Positions 42,201 to 51,784 of a DNA stretch of 64,000 nt are shown here, one piece after another. Made by a program: the position numbers and the translations under genes. The notes under the pieces were generated by a model. That model was not told where the DNA came from and ran no database searches. It saw only the letters and a list, made by a program, of their open reading frames with translations. Every line of letters begins with the position of its first letter. Positions within the stretch are counted from its first letter, which is position 1. The DNA comes from Prorocentrum cordatum (Eukaryota; Sar; Dinophyceae; Prorocentrales; Prorocentraceae). The DNA lies in contig CAUYUJ010015266.1 in the NCBI GenBank assembly GCA_963575745.1, forward strand, positions 125,001 to 189,000, in the 5' to 3' direction.

Positions 42201-43440
42201 GTCTGGTTTCGGGCGGCGTCTGGTTACGGGGACTCGTGGGTCGCTTTGCCCTGCTGTGCTTTGCTATGCTATGAGTTGCTACACCATAGGTTCCCCACTT
42301 TTTGGGAAACCTATGCTTTGCCATGCTGTGCTATGCTATGCTATGCTACACCATAGGCTCTCCACTTTTAGGGGGACCGATGCTTTGCCATGCTGTACTA
42401 TGCTATGCTGTGCTATGCTATGCTATGCTGCACCATAGGTTCCCTACTTTTTGGGGAGCCTATGCGTTGCCATGCTGTGCTATGCTATGCTATGCTATGC
42501 TATGCTATGCTACACCATAGGTTCCCCAGTTTTTGGGGAACCTATGGTTTGCCATGATTTGCTATGCTATGATATGCTATCCAATGCTATGCTACACCAT
42601 AGGTGCCCCACTGTTTGAGCAACCTATGCTTTACCATGCCGTGCTATGCTATGTATGCTATGCTACACCATAGGTTCACACTTTTTTGGGAACCTATGCT
42701 TTGCCATGCTGTGCTATGCTATGCTATGCTATGCTAGGCTATGCTACGTTACACCACATATTCCCCTCTTTTGGGGGAACCTATGCTCTGCCATGTTATG
42801 CTATGCTATGCTATGCTACACCATAGGTTCCCTACTCTTGGGGGAACCCATGTTTTGCCATGCTGTGCTATGCTGTGCTAATGCTATGCTATGCTATGCT
42901 ATTCTACGCCATAGGTTCCCTCTTTTGGGGAACCTATGCTTTGCCATGCTGTGCTATGCCATGCTGTGCTATGCTATGCTATGCTATATCATAGGTTCCC
43001 CATGCTTTGGGGGAACATATGCTTTGCCATGCTGTGCTATGCTATGCTATGCTATCCTACACCATAGGTTCCCCACCTTCTGGGGAACCTATGCTTTGCC
43101 ATGCTGTGCTGTGCTACGCTATGCTATGCTATGCTATGCTATGCTATGCTACACCATAGGTTCCACACTTTTGGGGGAACCTATGCTTTGCCATGCTGTG
43201 CTATGCTATGCTATGCTATGCTATGCTATGCTACACCATAGGTTCCCCAGTTTTTGGGGAACCTATGCTTTGCCATGCTGTGCTATGCTATGCTATGCTA
43301 TGCTATGCTACACCATAGGTTCCCCACTTGTTGGGCTTTTTGAGGAACCTATGCTTTGCCATGCTGTGCCATGCTATGCTATGCTATGCTTTGCTATGCT
43401 ATCCTACACCATAGGTTCATCATCTTTTGGGGAACCTATG
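39268..43440 (+). repeat. Hairpin satellite array 1 (~50 units of ~83 bp)
   Basis: Each unit has a hairpin, ATAGGTTCCCC - loop - GGGGAACCTAT (11-bp stem, loop usually ACTTTTT or AGTTTTT), then CTTTGCCATGCTGTG and a variable run of CTATG pentamers, then CTACACC. Unit length varies with the number of pentamers. The array is interrupted at 42091-42243 by a different structured insert. Open frames rich in Met-Leu-Cys-Tyr-Ala are translations of CTATG and not genes. Confidence 0.95.
42091..42243. mobile_element. ~150-bp structured insert inside hairpin array 1
   Basis: Unlike its surroundings. GGCGTCTGGTTAC (about 42111-42123) pairs with GTAACCAGACGCC (42171-42183), with GCGGTTCGAACCGC, a perfect 14-bp palindrome, in the loop. 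Next comes GCCACCTGGCATCAGGTGGC, a further inverted repeat, then a second direct copy of GGCGTCTGGTTACGG followed by GACTCGTGG. It lies where a satellite unit would be expected, so it inserted into the array. GGTTCGAACC also matches a tRNA B-box core. Confidence 0.7.
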
Positions 43441-43760
43441 CACTCCTATACTCCATCCCGCTATCTCTGGCCACGCCCGGGCGTGTCAACCTCATTCAGT
43501 CCTATACTCCACCCATCCGATACTCCTATCTCCGTCCGTGCATGCATCCACTCCTATACTCTATCCTGCTACCTGTGGCCACGCCCGGGTACAACCTCAT
43601 CCACTGCTATACTCCATCCATCCGATGCACCTATCTCCGTCTGTGCACTCATCCACTCTCATACTCCATCCTGTTGTCTCTGCCCACGCACGGGCTATTT
43701 CAACTACCCCACTTGGGGTATCTGCTCGGCTGCCGTTTCTTTGTGCAGCTTTGTCTCCAG
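43441..43760 (+). repeat. Three tandem ~107-bp units
   Basis: Units start at 43441, 43549 and 43654 with CACTCCTATACTCCATCC, followed by TGGCCACGCCCGGG and TCCGATACTCCTATCTCC. They directly abut the last hairpin unit. No coding support. Confidence 0.8.
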
Positions 43761-44715
43761 TGTTCCCTATGGGCACCCCGATACTGACGACCGAAGCCAA
43801 TGCGCGCTTCGAAAAGCAGGTGCTTGGCCCTATGCTTCTCTCTTGCGCACTTTCTTCCTTTCATTCGTCACCTATGCATATGCAATTGTGTCTCTCGGTG
43901 ATGCAAGTGCCGCGTGCTATATCTACTGGCCTTCGGCTGATCCCCCCACTATAGCATGGCACCACATACCATGGCATTGCATTCAGCATAACATAGAATT
44001 GTGATATAGTGGCCTATTGGCCATCGCTTATCGTCGTATAACAATCATAGCATGGCACTCCATCTAGCATTCCTATAGCATGAAATCTTCGAGCTGGTAT
44101 GCTTTGCTATGTTATGCGACGGCCCTGCTATAACATGACGTCTTCTAAATGCTGGGGAACCTTGTCATTCGTATGTCCGTTGCTATGCGATGCTGCTGCC
44201 GTGCTATAACATGAGCTCCTCATAGTTCCGATACATCTTCACCTTTGTCGTCGTTGTCGTCGCCGTCGCCGTCGCCCTTGCCGTCGCCGTCGCCGTCGCG
44301 GTCGTGGTCGTCGTCGTCGTCGTCTTCATCGGCGTCATCATCATGATCATCATCATCACTCATCATCATCATCGTCATCAGCATCATCATCACCATCATC
44401 GCCATTAACATCATCATCGTCATCATCTCCATCATCATCACCATCATCATCACCATGATCATCATCAGCATCTTGTGTGCGCCTTTGTGCTCGGTCTGTC
44501 CGCGGCCGTGGCTTTCTCTATACTGAACGTACGGTCGCGTATTCACGCCAGCCTGTGTTTTTGTTTTCTTGCAAGCGCCCGACATGCTGGGGCACGCGTC
44601 CGCACGCTATAGCAGAGGACTATCCGTAGTTTGTTGGGGTCAAGCGTGGCCGTCCTGACGAGGACCGGTCTTGTCATTTGTGAATTTCTAGACTATCACG
44701 GGCTCGTGTTCAGCG
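43761..44715 (+). other. CTAT-type spacer with CGT/CAT microsatellite
   Basis: 44080-44235 is a diverged copy of 13440-13610 (CTATGTTATGCGACGGCC, GCTATAACATGA, CTCATAGTT). From about 44235 to 44475 there is a GTC/CGC then ATC/CATCAT triplet microsatellite, the reverse complement in type of those at 58566, 60305 and 63550. No gene is supported. Confidence 0.6.
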
Positions 44716-45045
44716 ATGCCGCTGACGCTGGTCAGCATCTGCTATCATCCTGTGCTTTACCGCTCTATTGCCTTGCTCGTGGACCGCCGTGACGCACCAT
44801 GGCTCATGGCTATAGTGCAGAACTCTCAGAACTATTACATGGTCATGGGGCAAAGGTTGTGGGACTTGGAGCTGGCCTGGCGGCTATTCCATCATCAGGT
44901 AGCCGTCCGGGAGCAGGAGACGGATGCCTGGGCTATGGCGGACAGCGAGTCGGACAGCGAGTCGACATCGGACTCCGACGATTCGTCCACGGCTATGGGC
45001 GCGAACATGCGGGACCACATGCTCGGGCGAATTGGTTGGTGGTGA
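44716..45045 (+). CDS. Small unknown ORF (109 aa)
   Basis: ATG 44716 to 45045. Starts MPLTLVSICYHPVLYRSIAL, continues YMVMGQRLWDLELAWRLFHH and ends in an acidic Ser/Asp stretch (DSESDSESTSDSDDSS). The acidic Ser/Asp end resembles the tail of the Helitron helicase (12430-12560), so this may be a fragment of such an element. CTAT-rich. Confidence 0.3.
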   Translation: MPLTLVSICYHPVLYRSIALLVDRRDAPWLMAIVQNSQNYYMVMGQRLWDLELAWRLFHHQVAVREQETDAWAMADSESDSESTSDSDDSSTAMGANMRDHMLGRIGWW

Positions 45046-45229
45046 TACTATGGGGTGTCACTCCATTCACGTTCGTATACATCATCGCGCTGGCGGTTTC
45101 GTCTCGCCGTGTATGCGACCTCGTGGCATACTGATGTGGCATGGGTGTTTCTGAATGTACGTGTTACGGAACCTATCGCCTGTTCCCGGACCTCTGTGGT
45201 TCTGGCTAGGACAAAACATCTCTCGTCTG

Positions 45230-45890
45230 GTTATCCATGGGCCAGCTTGTCTGCAATGCGGCCTCTGCTGAGGTTACTTAGATGGTGTGGAACTCGACTT
45301 TTGCAATCTATGGTATGCTGGCATAGCATACGAGAGGCGTGGCATAGCATATCACGTTCACACTATATCTCATGGTCTTTGGCATGATATTCCACTGGGC
45401 TGTGTTATTATATATGCAGCACCATGTCCAGTGTTGTCTATGTCTCATTTTCTGTGCATATGCGCATGCGATGTTTCGATCTATTTCAACGGCGTGTCTC
45501 TTCTCAGGCGGTTGTCTTCTGTTATGCTCTGCATCACCCAGTCTATACTGTTTTGGTTGTGATGTCACTCTATGACGTCAGTTCATTTATTGAATCGCTT
45601 CGCTCATTCCGCCGGCCCATCGTGCAGCATCGCTGGCACTTGCTTGCGTGTTGGGGGCGGCATGCGGGTGGCCTGCAGGGGCCGCTTTGGGGCCTCTTGG
45701 GGGCCTCCTGAGGGCTTGTTGGGAACATCCTGGTGCCTCTTATGGGCCTCTTGGAACCTCCTGGGGGCTTCTGAGGGCCGAGAGCTCGAAATGTTGTTTC
45801 GTGATTCCCCCCTGGGGCCTCTCTTGTGGTGTTCTTGGGGCCCTCTTGTGCCGTCTTGGAGTTCTCGTGGGCCGTCTTGGAGCAGTGTAT
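45230..45890 (+). repeat. Dispersed repeat X (copy 1)
   Basis: Nearly the same sequence recurs at 57890-58550 in the same orientation, including GGCATAGCATATCACGTTCA, TGTCTATGTCTCATTTTCTG and the GGCCTCTTGGGGGCCTCCTG tract. The 3' part (45670-45885) also pairs in inverted orientation with 46390-46590. Confidence 0.8.
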
Positions 45891-46149
45891 CATACGCGCT
45901 TCCAAGCTCCCCCAAAAATATTAAAACCTATACGGCATATCACATGAAGATAAGCAGACTGTAGACGCTAAGGTTGCAACAAACCATTCTCAACACATAG
46001 AGAAACATATTCAATGTGTGGCCGTGACTATGAAATAACACAACCTAGCATCCATGTTTGAAGATTCCATGCGCTCTGACGTAATGCTATAGAATGGCTG
46101 AGATATAACGTGGCAGAATGCATCGCATAACAAGAGGTCCCTCAAATAT

Positions 46150-46600
46150 AGCCTGCAGGAAAGACTCGGACCCCAATGGAATCACCTAGCAAAATCTTGG
46201 AAACCTCTGGGAGCTCCTAGTACCACCTGGAACTCCTGGGAGCCCCTTGAGGCAATGGATGACCCAGCACAAACAGCGGAAGCTTTGGAAGCTTCCCGAA
46301 GCCCCCGAGAGCCCCTGAGGGCCCCCTGGAACCCCTGAATCACATTAAGCACAAGGGAGGCCTTGGGAACATCTGACAGCTCCTGGCCTGGACCTCCAAG
46401 ACGGCACAAGAGAGCCCCAAGAACACCCCAAGAAAGGCACCAGGGGGGGAACACGAAACAATACTTAGAGCCCTCGCCCCTCAGAAGTCCCCGGGAAGCC
46501 CCAAGAGGCCCATAAGAGACGCCAAGAAGCTCCCAACAAGCCCTCAGGAAGCCCCCAAGACGCCACAAGGCGGCCCCTGCAGAGCTTTTGCAATGGAATA
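46150..46600. repeat. Dispersed repeat Y (copy 1), partly inverted copy of X
   Basis: 46150-46380 matches 57420-57680 (GCCTGCAGGAAAGACTCGGA, AAGCTTCCCGAAGCCC, ATTAAGCACA). 46390-46590 is the reverse complement of the GGCCTCTTGG part of X, so X and Y together form a long foldback with ~500 bp between the arms. Confidence 0.75.
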
Positions 46601-46739
46601 CAAGCATGGACACATCTTGCGATAGCAGAATATTAAGTTTCTAGTATATTTCCCAATTGAAAGTGCACATCGGAAACGAGAAATGATGAGGATATAGTAT
46701 TTTGTGCAAAGGATGGAGCATGTTGAAAGGCATAATATT

Positions 46740-46975
46740 AAGATTATAGTATTTTTACAAAATAGAATTCCGGTTTACATACCGGTTCGCGAACCGGGGC
46801 CGGGCATTTTGCATTGTAAAAAATATGGTGTTCTGATCGCATGATCAGGATATAATATTTTTTGCAATGGATGAGCCCGGTTCGCGACCGGGACCGGGCA
46901 CAATGTATGGTAAAAAAAACTATGGTTTTCTGATCGTATGATCAGGAAATCATATTTTTTGTGAGGGATGGAAGG
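46740..46975. repeat. Two tandem copies of a double-palindrome repeat, AT-rich
   Basis: Copy 1 has CCGGTTCGCGAACCGG (46783-46798, perfect 16-bp palindrome) and CTGATCGCATGATCAG. Copy 2 has CCCGGTTCGCGACCGGG (46876-46892) and CTGATCGTATGATCAG. Each copy ends in an ATATTTTTTG-like run. It lies just before the first telomeric tract. Confidence 0.75.
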
Positions 46976-47022
46976 GGGGATGCATAGCGGCCGGCTTAGC
47001 GGGCTTTAGGGTTTAATATGTA

Positions 47023-47058
47023 TAAGGATTAGAGATTTAGGGTTTAGGGTTTAGGGTC
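47023..47058 (+). repeat. Short interstitial TTTAGGG tract 1
   Basis: Three clean TTTAGGG units in ATTTAGGGTTTAGGGTTTAG, G-rich strand on plus. It opens the first higher-order unit. Confidence 0.85.
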
Positions 47059-48534
47059 CACTAGCCCAAACTTGCAGCCCACTCGACCGTGTCCCACCCA
47101 CCCATGACCCAAGACATATTGATCTCGATGCGGTATCAACACGCGACTCGCAAAACGACGACGAGGACGACACCGATGACGACGACGTTGATACTGTTTT
47201 CAAAACGACGACGACGCGGCCGCGCAAAGACACCTGGGACGCGGCTGCAACGGCGATGCGGCCCGCGCGCGCGACGACGCGATTTGAAGAACCACGTTTT
47301 TTGACGCGAGTCCCTGCGCGACGCAGGGACGCCGCCCAGCGGCGGAGAGGTTGCACGCAAGATCCACGTTTATTGACGCGAGTCCCTGTGCGACGCAGGG
47401 CCCCCCGCGGTCGCCGTGGGCGCACCGCCCAGCTGGCCCGCGGCCGCCTGCGCCGCCGAAGGGTCGGCGCGCCACCCCGCGTCCGCCGGGCCGCCCTCCC
47501 GCGAGCTCGCAGAGGGGGGGGCGCAGCGCCCGCGGCCGCCTCGCCCGCCGCGGGGGCGCCCGGCGCCATTCCTGGCGCTCCGAGGCCAAGGATCTGCGTG
47601 AGGGGCGCACCCTGGGATTTGCAGATCCTCCCAGAACGCCATTCCTGACGCTCCGAGGGCAAGGATCTGCGCGAGGGGTGCGCCAGCCCACTTGACCGCG
47701 CCCCACCCACCCATGACCCAAGACATATTGATCTCGATGCGGTATCAACACGCGACTCGCAAAACGACGACGAGGACGACGCCGATGACGACGACGTTGA
47801 TATTGTTTTCAAAACGACGACGACGCGGCCGCGCAAAGACACCTGGGACGCGGCTGCAACGGCGATGCGGCCCGCGCGCCACGGCGCGCGGAGGCCGATG
47901 CAAGAGCGATGCGATGCGCGCACGCGCGGCGCCACAACGAGTAGCCCCACCCCCCCCGCAGAAACTCACCGACGCCTTGGCGATGCATAAACCAGCTCGA
48001 CGCGAGGCGCGCGGAATAATTCGTTGCTGGGCGAGATCGCTGCCCGCGACGCGGCGCGCGAAGGCCGACGCATGGGCGATGCGACGCGTGCGCGCGAAAA
48101 ACCCAACTCGACGCGATGCGCGAGGAATAATTCGTTGCTCGGCGAGCGCGCCCCCCGCGACGCGGCGCGCGAAGGCCGCGTCGACGAGGCGCAGCTGCGC
48201 CTTCCTCCGGGAGCTTCTCCGCGAGAGGCTTCCGGGGGAGGGGGGCTTCTGGGCGGCCGTGGTCGCCCCGCCGCGCTGGCTCCGTGGCGCTTGAGCGCGC
48301 CGCGGAGTGACCGCGCGACGGGGCGGCCATATCCGCTCGGAAATCCAGGGGGCCATGTCCAGCCTCCACGGGGCGGCCCCTGGGGAAGGGCACGGGGGCG
48401 GCTCTCAACCCGAAAGGGTCGAGGTCGCGCCCGTGCCTTTCGCGAAGGACAGTACTGACGCCATGCCTGGCATACCGAGGCCATGAACGTCTGCCACGAG
48501 TCTGGGCGAGAGGAGTACCCTGCACTTTCGCAGG

Positions 48535-48895
48535 CTCTCCCAGAACGCCACTCCCGGTACTCCGGGAGTTTGCAGATCCTCCCAGAACGCCATTCCTGAC
48601 GCTCCGAGGGCGAGGATCTGCGTGAGGAGTGCGTCCTGGGATTTTATCTGGCCAGAACGCCATTCCTGGCGCTCCGAGGCCAAGGATCTGCGTGAGGGGC
48701 GCACCCTGGCGCTCCGAGGGCAAGGATCTGCGTGAGGGGTGCGTCCTGGGATTTTATCTGGCCAGAACGCCATTCCTGGCGCTCCGAGGCCGAGGATCTG
48801 CGTGAGGGGCACACCCTGGGATTTGCAGATCCTCCCAGAACGGCATTCCTGGCGCTCCGAGGGCAAGGATCTGCGTGAGGGGTGCGCCAAAATGA
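48535..48895 (+). repeat. ~70-bp tandem repeat GCCATTCCTGGCGCTCCGAG
   Basis: Units start near 48588, 48659, 48769 and 48842 (one partial copy at ~48706), and again at 47570, 47638, 49391, 49456 and 49531. Core GCCATTCCTGGCGCTCCGAG, then GGATCTGCGTGAGGGG and CACCCTGGGATTT. Confidence 0.75.
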
Positions 48896-48964
48896 TGGGG
48901 GGGCGGCCGAAGGAGGGACTTTAGGGCGGCGGAAGGCATTTCAGGATTTAAATCATTATAGGCT

Positions 48965-48993
48965 CTTAGTTTTTAGGGTTTAGGGTTTAGGGT
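48965..48993 (+). repeat. Short interstitial TTTAGGG tract 2
   Basis: TTTTTAGGGTTTAGGGTTTA then GGGTCC, opening the second higher-order unit. Confidence 0.85.
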
Positions 48994-49698
48994 CCACTAG
49001 CCCAAACTTGCAGCCCACTTGACCGTGTCCCACCCACCCATAACCCAAGACATATTGATCTCGATGCGGTATCAACACGCGACTCGCAAAACGACGACGA
49101 GGACGACACCGATGACGACGACGTTGATATTGTTTTCAAAACGACGACGACGCGGCCGCGCAAAGACGGCGGGGCGGCCCCTGGGGAATCGCACGGGGGC
49201 GGCTCTCAACCCGAAAGGGTCGAGGTCGCGCCCGTGCCTTTCGCGAAGGACAGTGCTGGCGCCATGCCTGGCATACCGAGGCCATGAACGTCTGCCACGA
49301 GTCTGGGCGAGGGGAGTACCCTGCACTTTCGCAGGCTCTCCCAGAACGCCACTCCCGGTACTCCGGGAGTTTGCAGATCCTCCCAGAACGCCATTCCTGG
49401 CGCTCCGAAGGCAAGGATCTGCATGAGGGGTGCGTCCTGGGATTTTATCGGGCCTGAACGCCATTCCTGGCGCTCCGAGGCCAAGGATCTGCGCGAGGGG
49501 CGCACCCTGGGATTTGCAGATCCTCCCAGAACGGCATTCCTGGCGCTCCGAGGGCAAGGATCTGCGCGAGGGGTGCGCCAAAAGGAAGGGGGGGGGGGGG
49601 CGGCCGAAGGGGGGACTTTAGGGCGGCGGAAGAGATTTTAGGATTAAAATATTTATAAGCTCTTAGTTTGAAGGGATTTTATGATTTAAATTTGTATA

Positions 49699-50013
49699 GG
49701 CTCTTAGTTTTTATGGTCAGGGTTAGGGTTAGGGTTTAGGGGTTAGGGTTAGGGTTTAGTGTTAGGGTTCGGGTTAGGGCTAGGGTTTAGGATTTAGGGT
49801 TAGGGTGAGGGCTAGGGCCAGGGCTCGGGCTAGGGTTAGGGTTAGGGTTAGGGCTAGGGCTAGGGTTTGGGTTTGGGTTTGGGTTTGGGTTAGTGTTAGG
49901 GTTAGGGTTAGGGTTAGGGTTCGGGTTTGGGTTTGGGTTTGGGTTTGGGTTTGGGTTTGGGTTATGGTTAGGGCTAGGCTTAGGGTTAGGGTTTTGGGTT
50001 TTGGGTTTAGGGC
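49699..50013 (+). repeat. Mixed telomere-like array (TTAGGG, TTTAGGG, TTTGGG)
   Basis: About 315 bp of six- and seven-base G-rich units, with blocks of TTAGGG, GGGCTA and TTTGGG. Variant units come in runs, as expected when a tract expands by slippage. G-rich strand on plus. Confidence 0.9.
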
Positions 50014-50059
50014 TTCTCGGGCTTCTCGGGCGCGCAGCGGCCGACAGTCCAGGCAAGGC

Positions 50060-50128
50060 TGCCCCCCCTTCGGCAAGCTTGATTGGGGGGGCGTTTAGCC
50101 GACCCGATCAAGCTTGGCGAAGGGGGCA
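50060..50128. repeat. 22-bp inverted repeat around HindIII sites
   Basis: Left arm TGCCCCCCCTTCGGCAAGCT (then TGAT) and right arm ATCAAGCTTGGCGAAGGGGG (then CA). The arms differ by a two-base length difference in the C run and one substitution; 23-bp loop. No surrounding gene. Confidence 0.8.
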
Positions 50129-50224
50129 GGAGGTGCAACATCTTCCCACTCCCGGCCGCATGGCCGGCAACCTCCCAAACTACAGCCTTTTAGGGTTTAG
50201 GGCCGTTGGCCCCTAAATTCCCAA

Positions 50225-50599
50225 ATGCGTTCCAAGCGCTCCCAGGCTCTCCCTGGCGCTCCCAGGCGCTCCCAAGCGCTCCCGGGCGCTCCCAAGCGCT
50301 CCCAGGCGCTCCCCGGCGCTCCCAGGCGCTCCCGGCGCGCTCCAAAGCGCTCCCAAACGCTCCCAGGCGCTCCCTGGCGCTCCCAGGCGCTCCCAGGCGC
50401 TCCCAGAGGCTCCCAGGCGCTCCCAAGCGCTCCAAAGCGCTCCCAGGCGCTCCCGGCGCGTTCCCAAGCGCTCCCAGGCCCTCCCAACCGCTTCCAAACG
50501 CTTCCAGACACTCCCAGGCGCTCCCAGGCGCTCCCTGGCGCTCCCGGCACGCTCCCAAGCGCTCCCAGGCGCCCCCAGGCGCTCCCAGGCGCTCCCAGA

Positions 50600-50670
<71 letters not shown>
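50225..50670 (+). repeat. GCGCTCCCAG decamer satellite, forward
   Basis: About 45 tandem ten-base units, GCGCTCCCAG with variants such as GCGCTCCCTG and CGCGCTCC. Open frames reading GAPGSAWERL or its complement are artefacts. Confidence 0.95.
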
Positions 50671-50671
<1 letters not shown>

Positions 50672-50889
50672 TCAGTCACAAGAAAAGGTTTTTGGGTTTA
50701 GGGTGTTGTATTCTTCGAGGATCAGGGGGAGGTTTATCGTTGAAGCGCGAATCTCCAAAAGAGGGGGAGGGCAGCAGCAAAAGCTGCCTAGGCGACCCAC
50801 TCGGGCAACATGCTCAAGCATCTCAGAGATGCCCTGTCTCTCGCAGACGGCGACGGTGATGCGCGGTGGGGTGGGCAGAAGCACAACGA
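50671..50889 (+). other. Short unique stretch between decamer satellite and telomeric array
   Basis: Begins after one TTTAGGG, contains GGGGGAGGTTTATCG and AAGAGGGGGAGGGCAGCAGC. No gene is supported. Confidence 0.4.
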
Positions 50890-51330
50890 GGTGCTTGGGA
50901 ATTTAGGGTGTGTGGTTTAGGGTTCGGGGTAGGGGTAGGGGTAGGGGTAGGGGTAGGGGTAGGGGTAGGGGTAGGGGTAGGGGTAGGGGTAGGGGTAGGG
51001 TTAGGGTTAGGGTTAGGGTTAGGGTTAGGGTTAGGGTTTGGGTTTGGGTTTGGGTTAGGGTTAGGGTTAGGGTTACGGCCTCGTCGTCGTCGTCGTCGTC
51101 GTCGCCGTGTTGCTTGTCGGCCTTGTCGTCGTCGTCGCCGTCGTCGTCGCCGCCGGGTTTAGGGTTTAGGGTTTAGGGTTTAGGGTTAGGGTTAGGGTTA
51201 GGGTTAGGGTTAGGGATAGTGTTAGGGTTAGGGTTAGGGTTAGGGTTAGGGTTAGGGTTAGGGTTAGGGTAAGGGTTAGGGTTTAGGGTTTAGGGTTAGG
51301 GTTAGGGTTAGGGTTAGGGTTTAGGGTTTA
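50890..51330 (+). repeat. Telomere-like array with GGGGTA, TTAGGG, TTTGGG and TTTAGGG blocks
   Basis: Successive runs: about 12 GGGGTA units (50928-51000), TTAGGG, TTTGGG, TTAGGG, a GTC triplet insert (51077-51155), four TTTAGGG, then about 20 TTAGGG units, ending TTTAGGGTTTACACAACG. All have the G strand on plus. Confidence 0.9.
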
Positions 51331-51386
51331 CACAACGTATTAGCGTCTGCGGACCTCGCGGCGGTTTCAATTAGCTTGCGCTATCG

Positions 51387-51535
51387 CCGAGAGCGCTTCC
51401 GCGCGTGCCCGCTCGAAGATCGCGCTCCCTCTCGCGCGGCGGCTGTCTGCCTGCGCTGTTCCGAGAGCGCTTCCGTGCGTGCCCGCTCGAAGATCGCGCT
51501 CCCTCCCGCGCGGCGGCTGTCTCCCAGACGTCCCG
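51387..51535 (+). repeat. Direct repeat of 74 bp
   Basis: CCGAGAGCGCTTCCGCGCGT ... GCGGCGGCTGTCT occurs at 51387-51460 and again at 51461-51534 with a few changes. Confidence 0.8.
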
Positions 51536-51684
51536 GAAGCGCCCATTGCGCGCCATTCGCGCGTGCCCGATCGCAGGCGCTGCGCCTGCTGCGGAGCGCG
51601 CTGCGCGCGCTTTTAGCCACGTCGCGACGCGGGCGCGAAATGCAGCGACTGCGGCATTCCCGCTAGCTGCGAAGCGCGCTGCGC

Positions 51685-51775
51685 GCGCTCGTGGGAGCGC
51701 CTGGGAGCACCTGGGAGCGCCTGGGAGCGCCTGGGAACGCTTGGGAGCGTGCCGGGAGCGTGCCGGGAGCGGCCG
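51685..51775 (-). repeat. GCGCTCCCAG decamer satellite, inverted
   Basis: On plus it reads GGGAGCGCCT and GGGAGCACCT units, the reverse complement of the satellite at 50225, then GGGAGCGTGCC variants. Confidence 0.85.
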
Positions 51776-51784
51776 GGGGAGGGG

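Larger units (their letters stand above)
47055..49710 (+). repeat. Subtelomere-like higher-order repeat, two units
   Basis: Unit 1 runs 47055-48989 and unit 2 runs 48990-49710 (shortened). Both begin TCCACTAGCCCAAACTTGCA right after a TTTAGGG tract, then CCCACCCACCCATGACCCAA and the CAAAACGACGACGAGGACGA segment; the latter occurs a third time at 47690. Both end in GGGCGGCCGAAGG ... GGACTTTAGGGCGGCGG and an AT-rich stretch. Ala/Arg-rich open frames here are shadows of the repeats. Confidence 0.75.

Noticed and set aside
39268-43440. CRISPR-like array (short palindromic repeats at regular intervals)
   Set aside because: The 'spacers' are all the same CTATG pentamer sequence with variable copy number, there are no cas genes, and the setting is eukaryotic. 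It is a satellite with a hairpin.
39223-43787. Long open frames rich in Met-Leu-Cys-Tyr-Ala
   Set aside because: They are translations of the CTATG/hairpin unit and repeat with it. The same applies to 60665-63056.
47051-49641. Overlapping Arg/Ala-rich ORFs on both strands
   Set aside because: They follow the higher-order repeat and the ~70-bp repeat; none is consistent between copies.
49780-50098. Open frames of Asn-Pro, Thr-Leu or Arg-Val repeats
   Set aside because: Six-frame translation of telomere-like repeats; similarly 50866-51176.
50190-50860. Collagen-like GAPGSAWERLG and RRSQALPGAP frames
   Set aside because: Products of the ten-base GCGCTCCCAG satellite in different frames.
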